Assembly (NCBI GenBank): GCA_033961575.1
Contig: CM066730.1
Span: 150,625,523-150,689,522, forward strand
DNA: 64,000 nt
Direction: 5' to 3'
From: Aselliscus stoliczkanus
Lineage: Eukaryota; Chordata; Mammalia; Chiroptera; Hipposideridae
Shown here: one piece after another, positions 38,582 through 51,272 of the stretch
Layout of the letters: every line of letters begins with the position of its first letter
Position numbering within the stretch: position 1 is the first letter of the stretch
Notes under the pieces: generated by a model
Database searches by the model: none
Told to the model about the DNA's origin: nothing
The model's input: only the letters and a program-made list of their open reading frames with translations
Program-made: the position numbers and the translations under genes

Positions 38582-40480
38582 TTCATTTTTAATTTTTTTT
38601 GAGGGCAGTGTCACTGGCCCTCATATGTGGGACCGAACCAGGGCCGCTGGCTTCCAAGGCCAGCGCTTAACCACTGCGCCACTCGGCCGGCCCTGGTCTT
38701 ATTTATTTTTGAATGCCAAGCCGTCCAGGTAAGATTGGCAGTACTCTCTGATTCACCTCCAGGATCACTGAGAGCCCTATCAGGTATTCCATGGCCCAGT
38801 GCTTGGCCCTGGACTCCTCAGCCTATCAGTCTCCTCCTTTGAGACTGCCTGCCAGTAATCAAATTCAGAGATCTTTTGGGGAAGGCCTTTGCCCAGGTTG
38901 CCCAGGAGAGGGCACCAGGGTATAACTCTTAGCTGCTCTTTCTCCTGGTCAGTCTTGGTTTATTTTGTCAGTGGGCACTTTTTCCATGTCTGGGAATTTG
39001 TCAGTTAAGACTTGGACTGTGTCGTGGACCAAAATGATCTGACTTCATGAGGAGGTTTAAAGGGGCCTGGTGACCAGCAGCAACAGGAGCAGCACAGACA
39101 AACCTGGACATTTGAGTCGGCCTAACAGCTTACCACCAACTGTTCTCAGTCCCTCATTGTAGACCCGGGAGACCCCAAGGTGGCTTACAGAGAGGTCAGA
39201 GCCTCTGCAAATGTAGTCCAAACATGGAATTTGTTGTGGGTGGGCCAAACTTGTCAGAGTCAGATAGTACCCACGGAGGAAGGAGGTCTAGATGTTTGTA
39301 CCCTCTCACTCCCCTGTCTTCCTCCTTAGGCAAAATGGCCATTGTCCTGGCATTTTAAAAGAGGGGGTCTGTAGTAATACATCCCATAAGGAACCATCTC
39401 TGTCACTGCATTTAACAGGATGATCTTTTTCATTGCGGAGGCAAACTAACAAATTTCTAAGGTCTCTTTGGGCCACTGGCAAAGTGATCCCAAAAGAATC
39501 TGAACTCTCACTTGAAGGCATGAGTTACAATAACACATTACATCGCAGGATATCCCTTGGTCCCAGGGACATGCTTAGAGCCAATAGTTATTGGATGCAA
39601 TTCAGCACGTGAGGTCTCTGATCGTTTTTGGTCCCATTGCTGCGGGACCATGAACAGCAGTCAGGGAACTGCTTCTGTAGCTTTCTTAGAGTCCCTTTGT
39701 TAGATTTCTAATCATTTGACCCACTGGAGGAGCCCAGCTAGGGAGTGGAAGGCAAGGAGGACCAATGGTTCCCCTCAGAACTGAAAAGCTTCTGTAACTA
39801 ATTCACTAGCATTCCCCAAGGCCATTGGCCTGGCTGTGAATGGGCTCTGTGAGACCCTCAGGCTTTTTATTTTTCCAGAACAGCCTTGTGCTCAATTGGC
39901 CACCCTGCCCACTGCATCAATTTGTTGAGTTGCCAGGTGCCAAGATGGTTAATAAGACAACGAGCCAAGCTGAAGGTAAAAATCAAGGCTTTATTCACGT
40001 ACTGTGACAGTGCAAGAAGTGAAAAGGAGAGATGCTGGCTCCCTAATGCTCCATTGGCCCCAGGGAACAGCACCAGGCAAGGATCAGATGAATGCAGGCA
40101 GAGGGGAGAATCATCTCACTGTCAGGAATGACAACCAAAAGGCTCCTGCCTTTTCATGGACCTGGGGGACGTAGGGAAGGAAGAAGAGAAAGGGCTAGGA
40201 GTGGAAAAGTACTGAGCCAGAGTGAAGAAAGTGCCTCGCTAAGGACCCCAGGAAGGAGGCCTTTGACAGAAGTGACCAGGCTAGAAACAGAAATATACAC
40301 AAGAACACATCTAGCCCAGTGAGGCCTGGGTCCTTGCAACAACCTTCAGAAAACATCAGTGCCCTGGCTGTACACTGTGGAGACGGCAGCTTCTCCCATG
40401 AGGCCTGCCAGGCAAAGCATTATAGTCAGGCCTAAAAAATTATACATAGAAATTTGGCCTGGAGCCAGACTCCTCACTCA
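37385..40480 (-). repeat. Decayed ERV-like region (minus strand)
   Basis: On the minus strand, GTGAATAAAGCCTTGA near 39990 with a following CTTGGCTCGTTGTCTTATTA resembles an LTR R-U5 junction. Downstream (lower coordinates) are long but broken open frames. No intact retroviral gene is present, and the family is not identified. A short SINE interrupts it. Confidence 0.4.
38548..38693 (-). repeat. SINE, short type A with (TTTA)n
   Basis: TTTA microsatellite, then an inverted short element. Target-site repeat CCCTGGTCTTATTTATTT on both sides. Confidence 0.9.
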
Positions 40481-40484
40481 GTTT

Positions 40485-41640
40485 AAGAATTGGAATATTA
40501 CTGATACTTTTGTATCTTCCCACATCCAACCCTCTGTCTATCCTCCAGAATTAACTGCTACTGGGAACTTTGTACATGTAAATTCCCTTGAGTTTCCTTA
40601 TATAGCCTGTACACACTAGGGTGGGGAGGAGACCAGAGATATGAGAGTACAGTTGGATCTCATGTTAAGTGCAACCACCACAAAAAGAAAAGATAATATA
40701 ACCATCCCTTCATTATCCAAATCTAATCTGCTGGATGGTGAATTTTCAGACATTAAATGAAATATGAACAATAAATAATAATACATTCCCACCCCTTCTA
40801 AAATCCCCAACCACTTTCCTCAAATTTTACTAAAACCCTCATATAACAATCCACCAAGGATTTCACATTATATAAAGCACTAAAACCCCCAATTACATAT
40901 TTATTTAAAACCTAATGAACTCATTAGTAGACATGGTAGTGTGCAGTATACTGGATGCTAACTGCCTTCTTATATATAACAAATGGGCTCTGTGATTGCA
41001 TCAGCCTGAGTTCAATCCGGAGAGAAAAAGAGCACAGTGATTTAAACAAGGGAAGTTTAATAGAATGAATAAACTACGATAAAAGTATCTACAAGATGTA
41101 AGAGAACACTATATGGTACCCTAGGACTGAGAGAACATCTAAGGAGGGACGAACTTAGAAAGTGGGGTTCAGATTTCATTGAAGAAGGTATAGTTACAGA
41201 AGGTGGGTGGCAGAGTCGTTTGCTGGTTCGTAATCATTGGGGAAGCAAAGCAGGTCCAGAGTCACTGATTCGGCTGGAAGCAGCCCTCCAGGATGCAGGT
41301 AAGCTGTAGAGAGAGACCAGGTGCAGGTAGGGAGTGGAGGTGCTGATATGGGCAGGAGGCATGGAATACACAGTGTCCGTGATGGAAGGGCTGTGGTGTT
41401 GGGAGGGTTAGGGGAGACAACCTTGGGAGGGACTCGGGGCACTGGTGTGGGAGGGGGGCCTGGAATATGTAGCGTCTTCTTTGACAGGGCTGCAGGAAGG
41501 TGCTCCCCAGGCTGGGCTGGGGGCATGCAAGGTCAGTGAATAAAAAGAGCTGGTGAATGAAGACAGGTAGACTAGTGAAATAAAATAGAAAGTCCATAAA
41601 TAGACACAAGTACATCTGGAAAAGGATATGATAAAAGTGA
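40485..41640. other. Unassigned, possibly a second LTR-type fragment
   Basis: The minus strand around 41060 reads ATTCATTCTATTAAACTTCC followed by a C/T-rich stretch, LTR-like. An imperfect direct duplication of about 110 bp lies at 41340-41495 (GGAATACACAGTGTC and GGAATATGTAGCGTC versions). No gene is supported. Confidence 0.3.
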
Positions 41641-42025
41641 CAAAGCATTGGAGCAAAGATGAACTTTAAGACATTGTTCTGGGACAGCTACTTAACCTAC
41701 TAGCAAAAGCTAAAAGATCTGTGCCTCATTCCATACATAAGAGTAAACTCCAAATGAATCAGGTATCTTAAGGTAAAATATGAAATCAAACGAGTACTAA
41801 AAAAAAAAAATCAGTGAATTCCTTTATAATCAGAATTTAGAGAAAGGACTCAAATCCAGATGCAATAAAAAAAGGGTTGGTAAAATTGCATGAAATAAAA
41901 AAATATTTAAAATGGCAAAAATATAGATAAAAGCAAAGACCAACTGGCGAACCTTTAAAAATTGAAAGGAAATATCAAAACCCAGAGGAAGAAAATGGAC
42001 AAAATCATAAACGATCACACACAAT
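41640..42025 (+). repeat. L1-like fragment
   Basis: A-rich sequence with TAAACTCCAAATGAATCAGG and similar L1 3' ORF2 phrases. Confidence 0.45.
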
Positions 42026-42528
42026 TTTTTTTTTTTAAGATTTTGTTGGGGAATTGGGAAAGGGGAACAGTGTTGGGGAATTGGGGAAGGGGACCAGCCA
42101 AGTTGTTATTCTTCAGTCTTGATTGTGGAGGGCACCCGTAGCCAACTGGCTTCCCGTTGGCAGCTCATGGCCTCTAAGCTCAAGGTACTGAGTCCAGTCT
42201 TAGTTGCAGGTGGGCATAGCCAACATCCCATGCGGGAGTCGAAACTGGCAGCCTTGTTGTTAAAAGCGCACGCCCTATCCACTGAGCCATCCAGGGGGCA
42301 GCTCAACTCAATGTGCCAAGTTCAATCTTTAGTTGCAGGCAGGCATAGCCCACCATTGAACAGGCAATCTTGTTGTTACACCAGCTGAGCCATCCTGCCA
42401 CCTGTTGGCAGCTCAGCAACAGCTCAGCTAGGGCGCAGCGTTCACTGGCCCATGTGGGAATCGAACCAGCGGCCCTGTTGCTCAGAGCACGTGCTCTAAG
42501 CCAACTCTTAACCAACTGAGCTGGCCCC
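42026..42528 (-). repeat. SINE, multi-module T+ type
   Basis: Inverted: AAGATTTTGTTGGGG start, then CCCATGCGGGAGTCGAAACT, CTATCCACTGAGCCATCC and CAGCTGAGCCATCC module edges, indicating three or more tRNA-like modules. Confidence 0.87.
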
Positions 42529-42807
42529 AAAATTTTTAATAGTCTATAAATATACAAAAATAAATCTAATTTATAATTAAGTTATGAATTATTTCTTTCA
42601 TAGTTTCTTTTGTGTTTCTCATTCATAATTTGAAAAGTGCAAATTAAAATTATGGTGAAAGAGTGATGCCAGTGAAAATGGTGGGGAACTCCAAAGTTTT
42701 TCTCCTCCATAAAAGCAATAAAAATACTGGCAAAAATTTTCAGAACTCTGGAAATTAATCAAAGGCTTGCTGCACCCTGGGGAGCATTTATTCAAGAAAA
42801 ATGACTG

Positions 42808-43264
42808 AGGGCCAACCGAATGGCGTGTTGGTTAAGCGCTGGCTTGGGATGCCAGCAGCCCTGGTTTGGGTCCCACATATGAGGGCCAGTGACACTGCCC
42901 TCTAGAGCTAAGATGGTGAAAAACAGCTCCACCTGGAGCTGGACTGCTGTGAGTCCCCAGGGATGGCACAGCTACAGTCCCTACTGCAGTGGGCTCATAG
43001 GCTGCAGTGAGTGGCCCGCAGCCAGTATGAGCAGCTGGCAGTCAGTATGAGCTGCCAAGAGCCGCTGTGAGTGGCCGTCCAGAGGCTGGTGACCGATCTG
43101 CCTCACCCAAAAAGAGCACAATGATGATATCAACATGGGCCAGTGAAGCAATGTCCTCCACAACCAGACTGAAGAACAAAAGGATAGCAACTTGTCTGTT
43201 CCCTTTCCCCGGTTCCCTAACACTGTTCCCCACCCCAATTCCCCAATAAAATCTTTAAAAAAAG
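42808..43264 (+). repeat. SINE, long T+ type
   Basis: Complete. Target-site repeat GAAAAATGACTGA on both sides. Confidence 0.9.
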
Positions 43265-43300
43265 AAAAATGACTGAATATCATTAAGAATAGTAAGTTTG

Positions 43301-43391
43301 TGGGGCCGGCCAAGTGGCGTGGTGGTTAAGCGCTGGCTCTCCGGTTTGGATCCCACATATGAGGGCCAGTGACACTGCCCTCAAAAAAAAA
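43301..43391 (+). repeat. SINE, short type A, internally deleted
   Basis: The anticodon-arm region is shortened (GCGCTGGCTCTCCGGTTTGG). It shares an AAGAATAG flank with the next copy. Confidence 0.82.
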
Positions 43392-43397
43392 GAATAG

Positions 43398-43842
43398 GGC
43401 TGGCCGAGTGGCGCATTGGTTAAGAGCTGGTTTGGGATGCCAGCAGCCCCGGTTCAGATCCCACATATGAAGGCCAGTGACACTTCCCTCTACAGCTAAC
43501 AACAGCTCCACCTGGAGCTGGGCTGTGCGAGCCTCTGCGACGGTGTAGGCTGCAGCCCCTGCTGCAGTGGGCTGCCATAGGCTACAGTGAGTGGCCAGCA
43601 GCCAGCGTGAGCTGCCAATAGCCACAGTGAGCGACATCCAGAGGCCGGCGACAGATGTGCCTCATCCGGGAAGAGCACAATGACGATACCAACATGGGCC
43701 AGTGAAGCAACATCCTCCGCAACTAGACTGAAGAACAAAAAGACAGCAACTTGTCTGTTCCCCTTCCCTGATTCCCCAACGCTGTTCCCCTCCCCAAATT
43801 CCCCAATAAAAATCTTTAAAAAATAAAAATAAAAACAAAAAG
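43398..43842 (+). repeat. SINE, long T+ type (beside the short copy)
   Basis: Complete. AAAGAATAG occurs at 43390 and again at 43839, where it continues GTAAGCTTGTGG to match the outer flank GTAAGTTTGTGG at 43289. Confidence 0.88.
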
Positions 43843-43849
43843 AATAGTA

Positions 43850-44490
43850 AGCTTGTGGCATTTCAACTTGTCCTAGTCTCACCCATCCCAGCTCCATGGT
43901 AGCCTTAAGAAACAGCCTGCAGCCATGATAAAAACTAGCAGCCCAGCAGCCACTGCAGGGGACAGAATAAGATTGGGGTTCCTTTAAAGCTCCATTTCCA
44001 GAGAATTGTCATTATTTGACTTGTCTGGTGGTTCCCTGATAGACCTATTGTAAGACTGTCTATATTTTACCTGACTCAGAGCTTGCCTAATGCAAACAGC
44101 CTTTTCTCTATGGGCATTATTCAAAAATGATCAGAGGCAATTGTTGAACATCACACCTGCCTGAGGCAGTGAACAACAGTTGAGAGCAAACAGTAAGCTA
44201 ACCAAAAAGGTTAAAAAGAAAAGCTGGGGAAAAGATGTCTATAGGCGGCTTTGGAAAGCTGCAACATATTTCTGGGAATCTACAAGACTATGAGCTGTTC
44301 TCATGCCACGGGCTCTGCATGTGCTCAGGAAAGACCTGAGAGGGCCCTAAGCTCTCATCTCTGGCTAACCTTGAGACTTTGTGCAAACAGGAAGTGAAGG
44401 CTAAGATAGAGTTGTCAGTTGGCTGGCTGAACGTTGAAGATGTGCTATGCTAATAAGCACACAGAGCCACTTGGCAAAGGCTGAGACTTA
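43850..44490. other. Intergenic sequence, nothing recognised
   Basis: No supported gene or named repeat. Confidence 0.45.
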
Positions 44491-44494
44491 TTGG

Positions 44495-45790
44495 ATCCTG
44501 GCATCTAAGGAAATCTCTATCCAACCTATCAAGAGTATAAAAATACCTACCACTGAGTGGGAGAAAGTATTTGCAAATCATATATCTGATAAAAGGGTCT
44601 AGGGTCCAGAATATATAAAAACACTTACAACTCACCAATAAAAAGACAAATAATCCAATTTAAAAATGAACAAGCGATTTGAATAGACATTTCTCCAGAG
44701 AAAATACAAATGGCCAATTAGCCACATTTGTAAGAAAAATACAAGAGATATACAAATGACCTATAAGTACATGAAAAGATGCTCAACATCATTAGTCTTT
44801 AAGGAATGCAACTCAAAATCACAGTGAGATACCACTTAATACCCAGTAGGGTGGCTATAATACAAAAGATGGACAATAACAAGTATTAGTGAAATGGAAA
44901 AATTGCAACCCTTATACATTGCCAGTGGAATATAAAATGGTACAGTCACTTTAGAAATAGTTTGGCAGTTCCTCAAAATGTCAAATGAATTATCATATGA
45001 CTCAGCAATTCCATGCCCAAGAAAATTGAAAACATATATCCACCCAAAAACCTGTACATCAATGTTCATAACATCATTATTCATAATAATCAAAAAGTGG
45101 AAACAACCCAAGTGTCCATCAACTGATGAATGGATAAACAAAGTGTGGTACATCCATATATGGAATATTCTTCAGTCATAAAAAGGAATGTAGGGCCGGC
45201 CGAGTGGTGCGGTGGTTAAGAGCTGGCTTGGGAAACGAGCGGCCCCAGTTCGGATCCCACATATGAGGGCCAGTGACACTGCCCTCAAAAAAAAAGGAAT
45301 GTAGTCCTAATTCATGCCACATGGATGAACCTTGAAAACATTATGCTAAGTGAAAGAAGCCAGTCACAAGGTAACATATTGTATGATTTAATTAACATGA
45401 ACTGTCCAGAATAGGCAGATCTATGGAGACAAAAGTAGATTAGTGGCTGCCCAGGGCTAGAAAAAGGAGGGAAATGTGCAGGTGATTATTAATGGGTATG
45501 GGGTTTCATTTGACAGTAATGAAAATGTCTTGGAATTAGTGGTGACGATTGCACAACTTTGTGAACATATTAAAAACACTGAATGTACACTTTAAAAGGA
45601 TGAATTTTATGTGGTGTGAATTATTATTAATTGGATATTAAATGAATAAATAAATATGCTATCCTGGAATGGAAAATAGAGGACATTAGGTAAATAAAAA
45701 CTAAGGAAATCTAAATAAAGTATGGACTTTAGTTAATAAAAACTTATCAATATTGGTTTATTAATGGTAATAAATATACCATAATAATGT
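44495..45790 (+). repeat. L1 3' region
   Basis: GATGCTCAACATCATTAGTC, ACCCAAGTGTCCATCAACTG and TTCAGTCATAAAAAGGAATG are standard L1 3' phrases. One SINE is inserted. Confidence 0.8.
45193..45293 (+). repeat. SINE, short type A
   Basis: Complete. Target-site repeat AAAAAGGAATGTAG on both sides. Confidence 0.92.
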
Positions 45791-45794
45791 AAGA

Positions 45795-47100
45795 TGGTAA
45801 TAATAGAGAAAATGAGTATGGAGTATCTGAGAACTCTCTGCTCAAATTCCTCATTCCAAACACAGCTCTTCACAATCTGCTTGACTGAGCAGACCACCAT
45901 CTGCCACCTTCCCCATATGCAGTTGCCCTCTCTTCAACCCAGGTCTCCCACCCATCCTCCATACAAGACAATAGGTTTCCCAACTGCAATTATAATCATG
46001 CTTCGGGGTCAGCCTTTCCTGCATTTAGCCCAGAGCTCCAGGCGGAGCTAAGTGACCACTTGGCCACTGTATGGCAACACCAAAACTCCTGGGCACTCAG
46101 TCAATTTTTCATGAATGAGAATGAATCCTATGAGAATTCCAACACTGTAGGGTCAATGTCTGAAAAATCTTTGGAAAGCCTTCCTCCTTCCCAGGTCCTA
46201 GTCACTATCCCTCTCCCAAGCTCCCTCCCAAACTACCCCACAGTGCCCTCTGAAACTCCTGCTCCATCATCTGGGCACTCCCCTACCTACTCCACTTCTG
46301 CCATAAAGCTCCCTCTTCTGTTAGCCTTCATATCCTGCCACATCTCTTCCATGAGGAGACCTCTCATTCTCCCCATCCAAACTATCTTTGGACTGTAATG
46401 TCACTTAAAGATCACTATTCTCCCTCCCCACCAAAGCCCTCTTCCATTGGATGCTCTACGCTTCTAGTCACTGTTCTGCACTCACCTCCCTGGTCACTTT
46501 CATTCATTCTTAGAATGTGTCACCTTCCTCATCTACTCCCTCTCCACCCAAGTTTTAGCCATAGTCTTAGGCACCATCCAAGGATGACACAAATAACATC
46601 CTGAACTCTCCACATTGCCAAAAACCTTCACTTCTGTCTAGTCCACCCCACTTCTATGGCCATATCCTGGATCTCATCATGATTCCACCTCCAAAAACAC
46701 CCACTCAGCGTGCTCATCTTCCCCATTTCTCTTTCCAGCTTCACTCAACTCTTCCTAATAGACCACTTATCTCCCTGCATTGGAACCTATCGGCAGCTGT
46801 ACTGTGTCTAGTCCTCAGCCTCTTCAGGACTTCACATTTCCCCCACCCCAAACCCATTTTAGATTCCAGGGTCCCTTGATTCTTTTGCTGCTCCCTTGTT
46901 CCTTTGTCCTGCTGTGGCACTCACCTAACAAAACCCCAACCCCTGCTGATTCCTCCACAATTACACAAGCAACTGATGCCACAGAAAGTCCCATAACAGG
47001 TAGACTGACACCTATAAATTGTCTCCAAGCTCAGCCAAGCTCTTGACCTTGCCCTGCAATCCTTCTGTTTCTCTAGTCAGCTCACAGACCACTGAGCTAA
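45795..47100. other. C/T-rich block of unknown nature
   Basis: About 1.3 kb of strand-asymmetric, pyrimidine-rich plus strand with several short open frames (112, 68, 66 and 88 codons) in different phases. It resembles the inside of an old element but I cannot name it. Confidence 0.3.
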
Positions 47101-47179
47101 CAACCACCCCTTGAAAAATGCCTCAAAGAGTGCAGCAGTTCTTAAACTGTTCTTTAAACAGTTGAAAGTAACCCAGTAG

Positions 47180-47460
47180 AATACCTAAATTGTATATTTA
47201 GATAATGGAATATTACACAAGAGTGAAAATGAACTCCATCTGCATGTATGACATTAATAAATCTCAAGAGCCTAATTGTGAGCAAAACATAAATTCACGA
47301 TATGATTTCATTTAGATCCTTCTTAAAGATGGAGTTTTGGGCCGGCCAAGTAGCGCGGTGGTTAAGTGCGGTGGTGGCCCCGGTTTCGGTCCCACATGTG
47401 AGGACCAGTGACACTGCCCTAAAAATAAATAAATAAATAAATAAAGATGGAATTTTAATT
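47180..47460 (+). repeat. L1 3'-end-like fragment
   Basis: ATAATGGAATATTACACAAG and TATGATTTCATTTAGATCC fit L1 or a related 3' sequence. Confidence 0.5.
47339..47443 (+). repeat. SINE, short type A, truncated anticodon arm
   Basis: (TAAA)n tail. Target-site repeat AAAGATGGAGTTTT / AAAGATGGAATTTT. Confidence 0.88.
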
Positions 47461-48126
47461 TAAACAGACGCTGGATTTAACTTCCCACTTTAAACAAATA
47501 GAGAACCATACGAAATATATGAAACCATGGGATTTCAGCAATGGACAATAGGCAGCACAGGACTGTAACCCCTGAGAAAAGGAAGGAAAACCAAAATAGA
47601 GCATGGAGGTCCCAGTTAAAGAGACAGAGTCTGAAGTTTGAGAAGTCCAAAGTGGCTAGAAATTGTGAGGCAGAATACTTGAAGAGAGATAGTTTTGCAA
47701 AAAGAGTATTCTAAAGACTAAAGAAGAGTCCCTTTGAGTCTTTTACTGAGTGCTCTACTGATACAACATGAGAAAAAATTACCTAAGACTAGAAAAAGAT
47801 CACTGAAAAGAAGTAGGCAAAACAATTCCTGGAGCTCACACAGGGCTGGAAATATTTGTTCCCACTAGCCAGAATGCAGACATAAGGATCAGGTAGAATC
47901 TTCGAGAATTCGCCATAGTAGTGGGGCGAAATTTACTCTAAATAAAAGGCAGTTCTGGGCCTGTCCTAAGGGAAAAAATTAAGCCTCAAAGGGATCCAAT
48001 AAATTCTAAGAAGTAAAATGCATACCAGAAGTAAAAGCTAACACCATTTAAAAGAATAAAACAAATCCCAGCAACCAACAATGTAAATTCACAATTGTCT
48101 GGCATCCAGTAAAGTTAGCCATTCAG

Positions 48127-48543
48127 GGCCAGCCAAGTGGCGTGTTGGTTAGGAGCTGGCGTCCCAAGCCAGCTCTGAGCAGCAGGGCCCCAGTTCGGAT
48201 CCCACATGAGGGCCAGTGACATTGCCCTCTACAGCTAAGATGGTGAACAACAGCTCCACCTGGAACTGGGCTGCAGTGAGTTGCCGGTGAAGGCGTAGGT
48301 TGCAGTGGGGCTGGCGGCAGTTGGCATGCACTTTCATAAGCTGCCATGAGCCGTTCGTCCAATGGCTGGCAACCGATCTGCCTCACCCGGGAAGAGCGCA
48401 ATAATACCAACATGGGCCAGTGAAGTGACGTTCTCCACTAGACTGAAGAACAAAAGGACGGCAACTTGTCTGTTCCCCTTCCCCGATTCCCCAGTGCTGT
48501 TCCCCTCCCCCAATTCCCCAATAAAATCTTTAAAAAAAAAAAG
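48127..48543 (+). repeat. SINE, long T+ type
   Basis: Complete with AATAAAATCTTTAAA tail. The unassigned stretch 47460-48126 lies upstream. Confidence 0.87.
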
Positions 48544-48784
48544 AATAGATACATGTATGGTAAACCAACAAAGAAAAGCAAAGGCAATATTAACCAAAAT
48601 TCAGGATAGTGGTTACCTCTTATCTCCATGGAGGGATGTAATCAGAGGGAACTCAAAGTCTTCAAATATATTAATACTTTTTCTCAAATGACAAAGGGTA
48701 AATAAGTTTTTATTTTTATTATTCTTTAAATTATACATATTCAAATAGTTTTTGCATGTACAACAGAGAACACAATCAAAAATA

Positions 48785-49010
48785 GAAAAAATAATTAATG
48801 GAGTTCGTCCATTCTTCTGTTATCTATAACACAAATCAAAAACTTGAGTCATCCTTGACCACTCTCTTATAAACCAAATCCAATTCTCACTCTTAAATCT
48901 TTCTACTCTCCCACCTCCACTGCCACACCCTGGTCCAACCCTCCTTCAACTCTCACCTGGAGTGCTAAATCCTTCCTTTCCCTTAAAGCAAAGAAACCAC
49001 TTTTAAATGT
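48785..49010 (+). repeat. L2 fragment
   Basis: ACTTGAGTCATCCTTGACCA and TGCCACACCCTGGTCCAACC match L2 ORF2 order. Confidence 0.65.
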
Positions 49011-49521
49011 GATTAACTGTATCTCTTTAGCTTAGATCCATCAATCTTGCCTCATTTGCTATCTGAAGCAACAGAGACAAGTTGCTCAAGGCCTCAGTCA
49101 GGAAATGGGTTCAAAATGTACTAGTTTTACTGGAGAGTCCACACTGTCTTTCTCATCCACTATCCTGCCTTGTGTAGAAAAAGACAATACTGGGAAAGGC
49201 TTAGCCCCCAGCCTGGGATAGGGTAATCAGGTAATCACTGGTTAAAGGAGAGAGAGACCTTTTCCTCTAATCACCTCCTCACCATGGAAGGGACCTAGTG
49301 CCCAATGCCCAAGTGGGAATTAAAGAGACTTTGGGTACTTGAGACCTCAGTCCCAAGGGCCAGAAATTGAGTCACAATCAAGTGCCCCCTCTGCCCCAAC
49401 TTTTTTTTTTTTTTGTATCATATCTACTCCCCTTGCTTCCCATTTGGGTGAAGGCCAAATGTGGTGGCCTGGGTGGAGACCCAGCCCAGATACAGTAGGG
49501 CTACTAGGGGAATGAATCAAG

Positions 49522-49766
49522 ATGGGCATGCCGGATTGCTCCGTTGGTTAGAGCGCGTTCTTAACAAGGTTCAGTTAGACTCCCACATGGGATGGTGGGC
49601 TATGCAACTAGATTGAAAATGGCAACTGGACTTGGAGCTGAGCTGCGCCCTCCACAACTAAGATTGAAGGACAACAACTTGACTTGGAGCTGATGGGTCC
49701 TGGAAAAAAACACATCGTTCCCCGAAAAAACATTGTTCCCCAATCAAGTTAAAAAAAAAAAAAAAG
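49522..49766 (+). repeat. SINE, T+ type, shortened
   Basis: Module edge ATTGCTCCGTTGGTTAGAGC, then the Rhin-1-like CAACTGGACTTGGAGCTGAG and CTTGGAGCTGATGGGTCCTGG end. Flank AAGATGGGC occurs at 49519, 49765 and 49837. Confidence 0.83.
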
Positions 49767-49836
49767 ATGGGCGCCCCGGTTCGGGTCCCACATGAGAGCC
49801 AGTGAAACTGCCCTCAAAAACAAACAAACAAAAAAG
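49767..49836 (+). repeat. SINE, short type A, 5' truncated
   Basis: Begins at the B box (CCCCGGTTCGGGTCCCACAT) and ends in (AAAC)n. It shares the AAGATGGGC target with the copy before it. Confidence 0.83.
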
Positions 49837-50089
49837 ATGGGCATACAGCACAGGGTTAGGGTAGGGATGAGGGGCAGGGGTGGGCACAGCCAAGACTGTG
49901 GGACTTTCCCAGATGCCCAGAATAAGTTCGAATCCCCCAAGGTTCAGCTCTTCTCCCTGGCAGCATTGAGCACTTTCAGAATTTTTGTCTGTGATCTTTC
50001 TGTCCTGCAGCAAGGCACTGTCATGCTGAGACTTGTGTCCAGCACTGGGTATGACCAAGGGTAGACATCCAGGAAATGGGAGCTCTTCA

Positions 50090-50480
50090 GGTCTGACTCT
50101 GGCACTTCCTTGGTTAAGTCTTTCATCCCTGACACACCCTTTCCTTGTTTCCATGCCCTCCACCATGAGTCCTCACAGCCGTGATGCTCTCTGTGTTGTG
50201 GGCTCAAATATATTTTCCATTCATATTCCAAATGAATGGAAGCTTGCAGGCTGACTCCCCTCTGAGCAGTTGCCAGGTCCAGTGTTCTCTCTACCTGGAA
50301 TTCTCTTTCCTCTTCATTCACCTATTCAATTTATTTCCAGATTTGATTACTAGATGTTACCTACACTGGCTTGCTGAGCTCAAGGGTCACCTCTGGAAAG
50401 CCTTTCTGACCTTCCCCTTTAGGTGCTCCTCTTCTCCATGGCCACTGCGCCTAGGTGGACCTCATCTCTTAGTTAAGAGA
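50090..50480 (+). repeat. L2-like fragment
   Basis: CTACCTGGAATTCTCTTTCC and GGAAAGCCTTTCTGACCTTC are L2 3' phrases. Confidence 0.5.
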
Positions 50481-50484
50481 TCTA

Positions 50485-50595
50485 CCTCTGGAATAGACAG
50501 ATCCTGGTTGGGATCCCAGCTCTGCCATTTGAAAGCTTGGGCAAGTTCCTTTCTATTAGTTTGCTGGTCAGTAAAATGGCTGGCTGAGAAGTTCA
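50485..50595 (+). repeat. MIR fragment
   Basis: GATCCCAGCTCTGCCATTTG and TTGGGCAAGTTCCTTTC are MIR core phrases. Confidence 0.7.
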
Positions 50596-50599
50596 GAAA

Positions 50600-51265
50600 T
50601 GAGATTCTGAACTACTTGGCTGAGTTGCCAGGATAGGCATCATGCCCTCAAACCTAGGGGAGGGGCAGGGCAGGCCCTTTAATACCCAGTATTTGGTAGT
50701 CCAAGTAGCTGGGCTCTGTAAGGAGAGGAGAGGAAGTTATAGTAGGGTTTGGACTTCCTTGCTCCAGTCTAATGTCCCCTAGGAAACAGCTTAAAACAAT
50801 AACTAAGTATCAATGTTTTATTTGGGTGGTGTAAACCCAAGGCATTTAGAGTGAAAAAAGAGAAGCAAAGCAGGGAAGACTGGGAGTGGGAGATAATGCA
50901 AAGTGATAGCAGATGAGGTCCTGCTTCACAACACTTGGAGAAGCACAGTACGTGTGTCCACTGGCTACTTGGGGGAATCTCCCCATTGGCTATACTGTTT
51001 GGAGAAATGGTGCCTTGCAGCAATTCAGGGAAGAGGGAATTTAATCTGTCTGGCTCTCTCCCATCTCCCATTAATCAAACATTACCCCAGGAGCATTAAC
51101 TCCCCTACACTTCTGGGATGCTAGTGGCTACTAGATGCCAGATCCCATGCCTTGTGGTGGGACATTCCACCCGTCTGAAAATGGTGGGAGAAGACAGAAT
51201 CTCTAGGCATGTGGCTGATGAGTGCTGGACAGAATCTAATTCAATATATAAGATGTAATAAACCA
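50600..51265. other. KLF17 3' flank, unassigned
   Basis: No supported gene. The antisense AATAAA near 50818 might end a longer KLF17 transcript. Confidence 0.4.
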
Positions 51266-51272
51266 ATACTAT

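Noticed and set aside
46060..46398. 112-codon plus-strand open frame
   Set aside because: Serine/proline-rich from pyrimidine-rich composition; no start context, splice sites or known domain.
49944..50321. 125-codon minus-strand open frame
   Set aside because: It falls over L2-like sequence with no splice or similarity evidence.
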